Source: DATKMK01 sp035541895
GTDB lineage: Bacteria; Desulfobacterota; Binatia; HRBIN30; JACQVA1
Assembly (NCBI GenBank): GCA_035541895.1
Contig: DATKMK010000001.1
Location: 1 to 64,000, forward strand
Direction of reading: 5' to 3'
Length of the DNA: 64,000 nucleotides
In this document: piece by piece, positions 27,239 to 35,520 of the stretch
How positions within the stretch are numbered: position 1 is the first letter of the stretch
How the letters are laid out: each line of letters opens with the position of its first letter
Notes under the pieces: model-generated
Seen by the model: only the letters and a program-made list of their open reading frames with translations
What the model was told of the DNA's origin: nothing
The model's database searches: none
Position numbers and translations under genes: made by a program

Positions 27239-28495
27239 ATGCCGGCCCCGAACCGCGAGTTTGATCCTGCAACCCTCGATCTTGTCACCCCCGAGCACTA
27301 CGAGCGCAACGGCTATCCGCACGCCGAATGGGCGTGGCTGCGCCGCAACGATCCGGTGTTCTGGTACGAGCGGGCCAACGTCGATCCGTTCTGGGCCATC
27401 ACCAAGCACGCCGACATCGTCGAGATCGGCAAGCAGCCGGAGACCTTCTTGAACGCGCCGCGCCTCGCGGTCTTCACCAACGATCTGCCGCCGCCGCCCG
27501 AGGGCAGCGCGCGCCACTTATTGAACATGGATCCGCCCGATCACGCGCGCTACCGCCGCGTCACCAGCGGCTGGTTCACGCCGCGCGCCATTCGAGCGAT
27601 GGACGGGAAAGTGTCGCGGGTTACACAGGAGGTGCTCGACGACGCGGCGAAGAAGGACGACGGCGACTTCGTCCGCGACATCACCGCGCGCATCACCATC
27701 GCGGTGATCGCCGAGATGCTCGGCGTACCGCGGCGCGATTGGGAGCTGCTGTTCCGCTGGACCAACGAGATCATTGCGCCGCAGGACCCCGAGTTTCAGC
27801 ACGGCGACACGCCGTACGAGACGCTCGATCGCGCGCGCATGGAACTGTTCAACTACTTCAACGACCTCTCGAACGAGCGGCGGGCTCGGCCGACCGACGA
27901 CATCGTCAGCGTCGTGGCGAACGGGCAAGTGAACGGCGCCCCGCTGCCGCCGATCGAGCTGCTCTCGTACTACTTCCTGCTCGTCGTGGCCGGTAACGAG
28001 ACCACGCGCAACGCGATGACCGGCGGGATGCTCGCGTTTCTCGACAATCCGGGCGAATGGCAGAAGCTGCGCCGCGATGCCGCGCTGCTCGACGGGGCCG
28101 TCGAGGAAGTCGTGCGCTGGATTACGCCGGTGATTCAATTCTCGCGCACGGCGACGCGCGACTATTCGCTGCGCGGCAAGACCATCCGTGCAGGACAGTC
28201 GGTGTGCCTCTTCTATCCCTCGGGCAATCGCGACGAAGAGGTGTTCGACGATCCGTTCGAGTTTCGCATCGATCGCGACCCCCATCTGCACATTGCCTTC
28301 GGTATGGGCGAGCACGTTTGCCTCGGTGCGCATCTGGCCCGCCTGGAGCTGCGACAAGCGTTCGCACAACTGCGCGAGCGGCTGGAATCGTGCGAGCTGG
28401 CCGGCCCGGTCGAACGCGTGCGTTCGAGCTTCGTTGGCGGCATCAAGCGCGCGCCGATGCGTTGGCGCATCGTCCCAGCGCGCGCTCATGCATGA
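27239..28495 (+). CDS. Cytochrome P450, CYP125/CYP142-like
   Basis: A 418-residue soluble bacterial P450. Typical segments: HLLNMDPPDHARYRRV, the I-helix oxygen-binding AGNETTRNAM, the ExxR pair in EEVVRW, and the heme loop FGMGEHVCLGAHLAR with ligand Cys361. The family resemblance is to the CYP125/142 group, which hydroxylates steroid or terpenoid side chains; substrate transfer to this protein is inference. AAGGAG before ATG 27239 decides the start. The downstream Gfo/Idh gene begins inside its last codons, so the two are coupled. No ferredoxin or reductase gene lies next to it. Confidence 0.9.
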   Translation: MPAPNREFDPATLDLVTPEHYERNGYPHAEWAWLRRNDPVFWYERANVDPFWAITKHADIVEIGKQPETFLNAPRLAVFTNDLPPPPEGSARHLLNMDPPDHARYRRVTSGWFTPRAIRAMDGKVSRVTQEVLDDAAKKDDGDFVRDITARITIAVIAEMLGVPRRDWELLFRWTNEIIAPQDPEFQHGDTPYETLDRARMELFNYFNDLSNERRARPTDDIVSVVANGQVNGAPLPPIELLSYYFLLVVAGNETTRNAMTGGMLAFLDNPGEWQKLRRDAALLDGAVEEVVRWITPVIQFSRTATRDYSLRGKTIRAGQSVCLFYPSGNRDEEVFDDPFEFRIDRDPHLHIAFGMGEHVCLGAHLARLELRQAFAQLRERLESCELAGPVERVRSSFVGGIKRAPMRWRIVPARAHA

Positions 28496-29537
28496 TGCCG
28501 TCGAGCCAATCCGCTCCAACCCGCCGATGCCGCGCACGCTGAAGTTGGCGCTCGTCGGCTGCGGTGCGATCTCGCGGGTCCACCTGTTCGCGATCCGCGA
28601 GGCGGTGCCGGAGATCGCGATCACCACGGTGATCGATGCCGACCGCGAGCGCGCCGAAGCGCTGGCGCGCGAAACCGGCGCGCGCGCGTTCGTCAGTCTG
28701 GAGGAAGGTCTCGCCAGCGGCGACTTCGATGCGGTCGATCTGATGTTGCCGCATCATCTGCACGAAGAGGCCGCCACGCGAGCGTTCGCGGACGGCAAAC
28801 ACGTGTTGCTGGAGAAGCCCGTCGCCACCACGCTCGACGCGTGCGAACGGATCTTCGCGGCCTGGCGTCGCGCCGGCACGGTGTTCATGGTGGCGGAGAA
28901 CACGCAGTATTGGCCCGAGGTGCTGACGGCGAAGCGGCTCCTCGACGACGGCGCGATCGGCGAGGTCGTCACCGTGCGCGGCAGCTATGCGATTCCGCCG
29001 GTGCCGGCGTTCTACGGCGGCGATCGGCCGTGGCGCTGCGACAACGCGGTCGCCGGCGGCGGCATCGCGCTCGATACCGGGTCGCATTGGATTCGACCGC
29101 TGCGCATGTTGCTCGGTGAAATCGACGAAGTGGTCGGCGCGCTCGGGCGCCCCTATGCCGCGATGCAAGGCGAGTCGATGGCGCGCGCGCTGCTCCGCTT
29201 TTGCTCCGGAGTGATCGGGGTGCTGGACGGCATCATGAAGGACGACCTGTTCGTTCCCGAGCCGATGTTTCGCATCACCGGCAGCCGGGGAGAGATCACC
29301 ATCGAGCGATCCGGCTGCGTGCTCTTGTGGACCGACGAACACCCCACCGGCGAGCCGATTGGCGAGGTGGGCGGCTACCACCGGTCGTATCCGGGTGAGT
29401 TCGCCGATTTCGCTGCCGCCGTGCTCGACGGTCGCCCGCCCGCTGCCGGGCCGGAGATGGCGGTCGGCGAGTTGCGCGTCGCCCTCGCGCTCTACCGATC
29501 GGCCGAGACCCTCCGCTGGGAGAAGGTGTGGGAGTGA
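28488..29537 (+). CDS. Gfo/Idh/MocA-family NAD(P)-dependent oxidoreductase
   Basis: A 349-residue two-domain oxidoreductase. The Rossmann part reads LALVGCGAISRVHLFAI and ends with the family EKP motif in HVLLEKPVATT. The C-terminal domain has GGGIALDTGSHWIRPLRML with the Asp and His typical of the active site. Members oxidise sugars, inositols and other cyclic alcohols. It overlaps the P450 gene by 8 bases. The ATG 28488 is used; ATG 28527 (MPRTLKLAL) is the alternative. Confidence 0.88.
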   Translation: MHDAVEPIRSNPPMPRTLKLALVGCGAISRVHLFAIREAVPEIAITTVIDADRERAEALARETGARAFVSLEEGLASGDFDAVDLMLPHHLHEEAATRAFADGKHVLLEKPVATTLDACERIFAAWRRAGTVFMVAENTQYWPEVLTAKRLLDDGAIGEVVTVRGSYAIPPVPAFYGGDRPWRCDNAVAGGGIALDTGSHWIRPLRMLLGEIDEVVGALGRPYAAMQGESMARALLRFCSGVIGVLDGIMKDDLFVPEPMFRITGSRGEITIERSGCVLLWTDEHPTGEPIGEVGGYHRSYPGEFADFAAAVLDGRPPAAGPEMAVGELRVALALYRSAETLRWEKVWE

Positions 29538-30289
29538 ACGCCGAAAACCGAGTCCGCTTCGATTTCTCCGGCGTCCGCGTGTTGATCACCGGCGGATCGA
29601 GCGGCATCGGCACCGGCATCGCGCGCGCCTTCGCGGACGCCGGCGCGCACGTCACGATTACCGGCCGTCGCGCCGCCGCCGGTGACTACGACGCGGACCT
29701 CTCCGGTTTGGACTATCGCCAGCTTGAGATCATCGACGCGGCGGCGATCGAGGCACTCGCCGACTCGCTGCCGGCGCTCGACGTGTTGGTGAACAACGCC
29801 GGTGCGAACCTGCCCGGCGGCAAGAGCGAGTACACACCCGCCGTGTTCGAGGAATCGGTGCGGATCAACCTGTTCAGCGCCTTTCGCCTCGCCACCGCGT
29901 GCCGCGACAAGCTCGGCTGCAGCGAACTCGACGGCGGCGGCAACGTCATCAATCTCGCTTCGATGGCCTCGTTCTTCGGCATCACCGCGGTGCCCGGCTA
30001 CGGCGCCGCGAAGGCGGCGATCGTGCAAATGACGAAGACGTTGGCGGCAGCGTGGGCGACAAACGGCATTCGCGTCAATGCCGTTGCGCCGGGACTCACC
30101 CGCTCGAACATGACGGCCCGCATTCAGGGTCTTCCCGAGTTTACCCGCAAAGATTTCGAGCGCATGCCGCTCGGCCGCTGGGGCGTGCCCGAGGATGTCG
30201 CACCGGCCGTCCTCTTCCTCGCCAGCCCGGCGGCCCGCTTCATCACCGGCCAGACCCTGCGCATCGACGGCGGCTATTCGATCGCGTGA
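29534..30289 (+). CDS. Short-chain dehydrogenase/reductase
   Basis: A 251-residue classical SDR. It has TGGSSGIGTGIA (cofactor loop), NNAG, the serine segment INLASMASFFG, the YxxxK pair in GYGAAKAA and a C-terminal ITGQTLRIDGGYS. It interconverts an alcohol and ketone using NAD(P). The GTG at 29534 overlaps the stop of the Gfo/Idh gene (GTGA); a GTG at 29528 is the alternative. Context with P450, KSI-like and GMC genes suggests hydroxysteroid- or terpenoid-like substrates. Confidence 0.88.
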   Translation: MNAENRVRFDFSGVRVLITGGSSGIGTGIARAFADAGAHVTITGRRAAAGDYDADLSGLDYRQLEIIDAAAIEALADSLPALDVLVNNAGANLPGGKSEYTPAVFEESVRINLFSAFRLATACRDKLGCSELDGGGNVINLASMASFFGITAVPGYGAAKAAIVQMTKTLAAAWATNGIRVNAVAPGLTRSNMTARIQGLPEFTRKDFERMPLGRWGVPEDVAPAVLFLASPAARFITGQTLRIDGGYSIA

Positions 30290-30300
30290 GATAGGACGAT

Positions 30301-30672
30301 ATGAGCGTCACAGCCGAACACATCCGCAACGTGTTTCAACGCTACGTCGAGTTGGTTACGCGCGGCGACTTCGAGGCGGTCGCGTTGCTGTATACGGAGG
30401 GCGCGACGGTGGAGGATCCCGTCGGTTCCGAACCCAAACGCGGGCGCGACGCGATCCGCGAGTTCTATCGCGCCTCGGCGGGTATGGTCGATCTACAGCT
30501 GGAGGGTCGCGTCCGCGTTGCCGGAAGGGAAGCGGCCGCGGCGATGATCGCGCGGCCGACCACGGCCAAAGGCATGGTGATCGAGACGCTCGACGTCATG
30601 ACCTTTGACGATGACGGGCGCATCACGTCCATGCGCGCGTACTGGAGTCCGGACACGATCTACCGCGAGTGA
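30301..30672 (+). CDS. SnoaL/ketosteroid-isomerase-like (NTF2-fold) protein
   Basis: A 123-residue NTF2-fold protein. The segment ALLYTEGATVEDPVGS closely follows the Y-A-x-D-A-T-V-E-D-P-V-G-S pattern of steroid delta-isomerases, including the acidic residue used as base, and the C-terminal half alternates strands (VIETLDVMTFDDDGRIT). Delta5-to-delta4 ketosteroid isomerisation is the natural guess, but many relatives have other jobs. The gene lies 11 bases after the SDR stop, with TAGGA before the ATG, in the same operon. Confidence 0.82.
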   Translation: MSVTAEHIRNVFQRYVELVTRGDFEAVALLYTEGATVEDPVGSEPKRGRDAIREFYRASAGMVDLQLEGRVRVAGREAAAAMIARPTTAKGMVIETLDVMTFDDDGRITSMRAYWSPDTIYRE

Positions 30673-30679
30673 CGTTCTC

Positions 30680-31933
30680 GTGCTGCCCGCCGCTATTCGT
30701 ATCGACGATCTCGCCCAACCGATCCTGACGCCGGCGCAGCAGGCCGCCATCGCTGGCGCCAGTCAGGTTCGCATCGCGTTCACCGAAGAGGCGGTGTTTG
30801 CCGCCGCACGTGAGCGGACGGGTCTCAGCGACTTCGGTCCTGACGATTTCCGCGCCCGCCTGTGCGTGTGGCTGGCGGCCGCCGACGAAGATCGCGAGCT
30901 GAACGCGCTCGGGCGCGCGACCGTCTTCGGCAACTGCGTGCGTGTACTGTCGAATCGTCTGCGACTCGAAGATCTCGTCAAGCGCCATCCGGAGATTCTC
31001 GACGTCGCGATTCGCCGGCCGATCATCATCGCCGGTCTGCCGCGCTCGGGCACCACGCATCTGGTCAATCTGATCTCCGCCGATGCCCGGCTGCGCTCGC
31101 TGCCGTACTGGGAAAGCCTCGAGCCGTTTCCTGGGGCCGACGATATCCCCGACGACGCCGGCATCGATCCGCGGCTGCATCGCTGTCGCGAAAGCTATGA
31201 GCGCAGCGATCGCGTCCTACCGCTCTTGCGCGCGATGCATCACATGACGCCCGAGCACGTGCACGAAGAAATCGAGGTGCAGGAGCTCGACTTCGCGACC
31301 TACAACCTCGAATGGTACGCGCGGGTGCCGCGCTGGCGCGACTTCTACCTCGCGTGCGACCTGCGGCCGAGCTACGGGTATCTGAAGAAGGCGCTGCAAG
31401 CGCTGCAGTGGCTGCGCGGCCCGGATCGCTGGATACTGAAGTCGCCGCAACACCTGGAACAGCTCGGGCCGCTGATCGAAACGTTTCCCGATGGCATCGT
31501 CGTGCTGACGCATCGCGACCCGGTGCACGTGATTCAATCGGCGATCACGATGTTGGCGTACGGTGCACGCATTCGCCGCGCCCGCGTCGATCTCGCCGAC
31601 ATCGCGAATTACTGGATCGATCGCATCGAGCGCTTGCTGCGGGCGTGCGTGCACGATCGCGAGCGCGTACCGCCATCGCAGAGCATCGACGTGTTGTTCC
31701 ACGAGTTCATGGCCGACGACGTCGGGATGGTCGCGCGCATCTACGATCTTGCCGGCCTGCCAATGACTGCCGGGGCGCGCCACCAGCTCGATGCTTTCAT
31801 GGCCGAGAACGCGCGCGGGAAGCACGGGCGGGTGCAGTACGATCTGCGCGCGGATTTCGGCATCGCTCCCGCCGACGTGCGCAAGCGATTCGCGTTCTAC
31901 ATCGAACGATTTCCGGTTCGCTTGGAGGAGTAA
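30680..31933 (+). CDS. PAPS-dependent sulfotransferase family protein
   Basis: A 417-residue sulfotransferase. The 5'-phosphosulfate loop is IIIAGLPRSGTTHLVNL (~114-130) and the 3'-phosphate motif is THRDPVHVIQSAITM, with Arg and Ser in place. The long helical N-terminal part and the WILKSPQHLEQL segment fit the bacterial sulfotransferase_3-like group. It would transfer sulfate from PAPS to a hydroxyl or amine. The start is taken as the GTG at 30680, 8 bases after the KSI-like stop, because upstream codons overlap that gene. Its presence in a P450/SDR operon suggests sulfo-conjugation. Confidence 0.82.
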   Translation: MLPAAIRIDDLAQPILTPAQQAAIAGASQVRIAFTEEAVFAAARERTGLSDFGPDDFRARLCVWLAAADEDRELNALGRATVFGNCVRVLSNRLRLEDLVKRHPEILDVAIRRPIIIAGLPRSGTTHLVNLISADARLRSLPYWESLEPFPGADDIPDDAGIDPRLHRCRESYERSDRVLPLLRAMHHMTPEHVHEEIEVQELDFATYNLEWYARVPRWRDFYLACDLRPSYGYLKKALQALQWLRGPDRWILKSPQHLEQLGPLIETFPDGIVVLTHRDPVHVIQSAITMLAYGARIRRARVDLADIANYWIDRIERLLRACVHDRERVPPSQSIDVLFHEFMADDVGMVARIYDLAGLPMTAGARHQLDAFMAENARGKHGRVQYDLRADFGIAPADVRKRFAFYIERFPVRLEE

Positions 31934-32023
31934 CCGCGGTCGCGCGATGAGGGCGGTCATTGCGTCACCGCACTCAGCGCAGTAGAGGCGTTGGCGAGTG
32001 TGGGTTGCCCGAGGAGGACAGTG

Positions 32024-32902
32024 ATGACAGTCCAATCGTTGCGCGAGCGGTCGGCCGAGTGGTGGTGCCGCGTGGTCCTGCGATTTCTCGCCGTGGCCTT
32101 CGCCGTCGTCGGGACGCAATTCTTCCTCGCGCCCGATGCCACGGTGCGGTCGATCAACTGGATGGGCTCGTGGTTCGGCGGGTTTCCGCAAGCGCCGGTG
32201 TCGGAGCTGCGCTTCTACGTGTCGCTGGCGACCGGGTACATGGCGCTGGTCACGGTGCTGGCCTACTACGCCCAGCGTGATCTGCGGCGCTATCGCGACT
32301 TCGTCGCGTTGCTCGTGCTCGGCAAGGCGACCACCTCGCTGAGCAGTTTTGCTTTCTACCACTATTCGCTGCCGGCCTTCGTGTATTTGTTGAACTTCCT
32401 GGTCGACGGCAGCATCGCACTGACGGCTGCCGTCATTTGGTTCGTCATCCCCTCGTTGCCCAACGACCAACCGCGCGCGGAAGCGCGCGGTGCGCGTACG
32501 CCTGAGCCGATCGTTCAGGCCATCGCGGAGGCGATGGTGCCGTCGGGCGGACCGTTTGCGGCGGGTGCGCGCGAGCACGCGATGACGAGCGAGATCGACG
32601 CGTTTGTCGCCGGAGTCGGCGGTGGTGCAGTGGGCGGGTTCCGGCGAATTCTGTGGCTGTTCGAGTTCTCCCCGTTCTTCTTGCCGCCGCTGCGCTGGCG
32701 GCGCTTCTCGCGGCTGTCCTTGGATGAACGCATCAGCACGCTCGAGCAGTGGGAACAGTCGTCGTGGATGCCGCGCCGGCAACTCGTGCACATGTTGAAG
32801 ATTCTGATGATGACGCAATTCTACTCGCGCCCAGAGATCGAAGCGCAACTCGGCTACCCGCATCCACTCGATCGCGTGCCGCGGGCACAGGCGACCGCAT
32901 GA
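32024..32902 (+). CDS. Four-helix membrane domain fused to a GMC small-subunit-like domain
   Basis: A 292-residue protein. The first ~145 residues form about four transmembrane helices (LRFLAVAFAVVGTQFFLA, VSLATGYMALVTVLAYYA, LLVLGKATTSLSSFAFY, LLNFLVDGSIALTAAVIW). The remainder (IVQAIAEAMVPSGGPFAAGA ... GGFRRILWLFEFSPFF ... MLKILMMTQFYSRPE) looks like the small partner subunit found with GMC oxidoreductases. Its stop overlaps the GMC start (ATGA), so it may anchor that enzyme to the membrane and pass electrons on. GAGGAGGACAG before ATG 32024 fixes the start. Fusion of the two parts is unusual. Confidence 0.68.
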   Translation: MTVQSLRERSAEWWCRVVLRFLAVAFAVVGTQFFLAPDATVRSINWMGSWFGGFPQAPVSELRFYVSLATGYMALVTVLAYYAQRDLRRYRDFVALLVLGKATTSLSSFAFYHYSLPAFVYLLNFLVDGSIALTAAVIWFVIPSLPNDQPRAEARGARTPEPIVQAIAEAMVPSGGPFAAGAREHAMTSEIDAFVAGVGGGAVGGFRRILWLFEFSPFFLPPLRWRRFSRLSLDERISTLEQWEQSSWMPRRQLVHMLKILMMTQFYSRPEIEAQLGYPHPLDRVPRAQATA

Positions 32903-34449
32903 TCGTGCGTCCCGACGACCAGCCCGGCGATCTCGTCGAGCACACCGACGTCGCCGTCGTCGGCACGGGCGCCGGCGGCGCCGTGCTCGCCGCCGAGCTG
33001 GCGGAAGCTGGCATGCGCGTGATCATGGTCGAGGAAGGTGATGCCCACACCGCCGCCGATTTCACCGCGCGGCCGCTCGAGCAGATCCGCATGCTCTACC
33101 GCGATCGCGGCATGACCGGGGCGATCGGCAACACCTTCATCGGCATTCCGCTCGGGCGGACCGTCGGCGGCACCACCACGATCAACTCCGGCACCTGTTG
33201 GCGCGCGCCGGACGCGGTGTTGCACCGATGGGAGACTGAGTTCGGGATTCCAAACGTGGCCGCCGGCGGCCTCACCCCGGAGTTCGAGCGCGTCGAGCGA
33301 GCGATTCACGTGCAAGCGGTTCCCGAACCCTTGCTCGGCCCCGCGGCACGCCTGTTTCGGCGCGGGGCGGAAGCGCTCGGGTTTCACGGTGAGGCGATTC
33401 CACGCAACGCCGCCGGTTGTCGCGGGACGGGTGTGTGCGCGTTCGGCTGCCCGCGCGATGCGAAACAGGCGATGCATGTGTCGTACGTTCCGCGTGCGTT
33501 GCGCGCCGGCGCGCGATTGCACGCGCGCGCGCGGGTCGAGCGCGTGCTCCTCAGCGACGGCCGCGCCGTCGGCGTGGTCGCCAAGCGCCTCGACCCCGAT
33601 GGTCGCTGGAACGGTGCGCGTGTGTGGGTGCTCGCCGATCGCGTTGTCGTTGCCGCCGGGGCGTTGCTGACGCCGGTGCTGCTCGCGCGTAGCGGTATCC
33701 GCCGTCGTCCGCTCGGCCGCAGTCTGCGAATTCATCCGGCGACGCGGGTGCTGGCGTTGTTTGACGAACCGGTGCGGGCGTGGGACGGCGTGCCGCAGAG
33801 CTACCACGTCCACGAGTTCGAATCGGAAGGCATCTTTCTACAAGGCATGGTGGTGCCGCCGGCGCTGCAAGCGGCGACGCTGCCGGGATTTGGATTTGCC
33901 CACAAAGAACGGATGGCGGCCTTCGATCGGCTCGCCTCGTTCGGCGCGTTGATCAGCGACACCACCACTGGGCGCGTCTTCGCCGCCGGCGGACAGTCGC
34001 TGGTCTGGTACTGGATGAATCGCGACGATGCGCGCCGACTGTTGCGCGCGGTGTCGCTGTGCGCGCGGATCTTCTTCGCGGCGGGAGCGCGCGAAGTCTA
34101 TCCCGGCGTGCGCCAGCAACCGGTGATTCGCTCGATGGCCGAGGCCGAAGCGTTGGAACGCGTAGCCGTCCGACCGCGCGACCTCGAAATGATGGCGTTT
34201 CATCCAATGGGTACGGCACGCATGGGCAGCGATCCGTCGACCTGTGCGGTGGCGCCGTCGGGAGAGGTCTACGGCACCGCGGGCCTGTACGTCGCCGATG
34301 CCAGCGTGTTTCCGACCTCGACCCGTGTGAATCCGCAGATCACCATCATGGCGATGGCCACGCGCATCGCCGCCGGCATCGCTGCGTGTCCGCGGCTGCA
34401 GGCGACGCCCGCGGAGACGTTGCCGCGACCCGCGTCGGTCGCGGCGTAA
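32899..34449 (+). CDS. GMC-family FAD-dependent oxidoreductase (cholesterol-oxidase-like branch)
   Basis: A 516-residue FAD protein. FAD-binding VAVVGTGAGGAVLAAELAEA and MVEEGD open the chain, followed by GRTVGGTTTINSG, the three-Cys segment CRGTGVCAFGCPRDAKQ and the C-terminal HPMGTARMG with the catalytic-type His and VADASVFPTSTRVNPQITIM. It oxidises an alcohol to an aldehyde or ketone. The partner upstream suggests electrons go to a membrane acceptor rather than O2. No signal peptide is seen. Start overlaps the upstream stop by 4 bases. Confidence 0.88.
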   Translation: MIVRPDDQPGDLVEHTDVAVVGTGAGGAVLAAELAEAGMRVIMVEEGDAHTAADFTARPLEQIRMLYRDRGMTGAIGNTFIGIPLGRTVGGTTTINSGTCWRAPDAVLHRWETEFGIPNVAAGGLTPEFERVERAIHVQAVPEPLLGPAARLFRRGAEALGFHGEAIPRNAAGCRGTGVCAFGCPRDAKQAMHVSYVPRALRAGARLHARARVERVLLSDGRAVGVVAKRLDPDGRWNGARVWVLADRVVVAAGALLTPVLLARSGIRRRPLGRSLRIHPATRVLALFDEPVRAWDGVPQSYHVHEFESEGIFLQGMVVPPALQAATLPGFGFAHKERMAAFDRLASFGALISDTTTGRVFAAGGQSLVWYWMNRDDARRLLRAVSLCARIFFAAGAREVYPGVRQQPVIRSMAEAEALERVAVRPRDLEMMAFHPMGTARMGSDPSTCAVAPSGEVYGTAGLYVADASVFPTSTRVNPQITIMAMATRIAAGIAACPRLQATPAETLPRPASVAA

Positions 34450-34462
34450 CCGCGGGAACGTC

Positions 34463-35473
34463 GTGGACGATTCCCTCGAGGTCGCGCGACGGCAAGCGAA
34501 TTTCGCGCGTTATGAGCCGGGGCAGCGCAGCGCTCACTACGAGAGTTTCTTCCAGCGCGCGAATCACCCGACGCGACCCTTGGCGTTCTGGATTCGTTAC
34601 ACCGTCTTCAGCCCGGCCGGGCAGCCGGAGCGCGCGATCGGCGAGTTGTGGGCGGTCGTCTTCAACGGCGAAACCAACCGACACGTCGCGGTGAAGACCG
34701 AGGTGCCGATCGCGCATTGCCGTTTCAGTCGCCGCGAGTTCGCGGCAACCATTGCCGACGCGCGGCTCGAACCCGGACGGCTCGCCGGCTCGGCAGCGTC
34801 AACGGGCCACGCGATTGCGTGGGATTTGCGCTTCCGCGGCGATCAGCCGCCGCTGTTTCTGTTGCCGCTGCGGATGTATCGAACCGCTCTACCCAGGGCG
34901 AAGAGTCTCGTGGGTTTGCCGCTGGCGGTCTACGACGGTGTGTTGACGGTCGACGATGAAGCGATCACCGTCGACGGCTGGGTCGGCAGCCAGAACCACA
35001 ACTGGGGCAGCCGGCACACAGATCATTATGCGTGGGGCCAGGTAGCGGGTTTCGACTCGTACGCCGACAGCTTTCTCGAAGTGGCGACGGCGCGACTCAA
35101 GATCGGGCCGCTGTGGACCCCGCCGATGACGCCGCTGGTACTGCGCCATCGCGGGCAGGAGATCGCATTGAACCGCTTGGCGCAAACGCTGCGAACCAAG
35201 GCAAACGTTCGCTACTTCACGTGGACCTTTGGAGGCGAAAACGATCGGCTTCGCATCGAAGGACGGATCGAAGCGCCGCGCGCGGCGTTCGTCGGGCTGC
35301 GTTACTACAATCCTCCCGGCGGGACGAAGCAGTGCCTCAACAGCAAGTTGGCGGCCTGCGAGGTGCGCCTCCTCCCCAAGCATGGTGAGGCCGAGGTCTT
35401 ATCGACGGCACATCGAGCCGCGTTTGAGATTCTCACAGATGACACAACCAGCGGGGTGGCGATCAGCGCGTAG
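34463..35473 (+). CDS. CrtC/AttH-like lipocalin-fold protein
   Basis: A 336-residue protein of two beta-rich halves. The segment GSQNHNWGSRHTDHYAWGQV resembles the conserved N-H-x-W-G core of the carotenoid hydratase (CrtC)/AttH family, and a second similar strand set is near RYFTWTFGGENDRL. Family members bind or hydrate isoprenoid chains. The gene starts at a GTG 13 bases after the GMC stop, so it is the last gene of the P450-to-GMC run. No signal peptide is evident. Function is inferred only at fold level. Confidence 0.65.
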   Translation: MDDSLEVARRQANFARYEPGQRSAHYESFFQRANHPTRPLAFWIRYTVFSPAGQPERAIGELWAVVFNGETNRHVAVKTEVPIAHCRFSRREFAATIADARLEPGRLAGSAASTGHAIAWDLRFRGDQPPLFLLPLRMYRTALPRAKSLVGLPLAVYDGVLTVDDEAITVDGWVGSQNHNWGSRHTDHYAWGQVAGFDSYADSFLEVATARLKIGPLWTPPMTPLVLRHRGQEIALNRLAQTLRTKANVRYFTWTFGGENDRLRIEGRIEAPRAAFVGLRYYNPPGGTKQCLNSKLAACEVRLLPKHGEAEVLSTAHRAAFEILTDDTTSGVAISA

Positions 35474-35520
35474 TTGATACGAGCGGTCCGGCCCGCTTCT
35501 TGAAGCGCCGGCGGGGTGAC

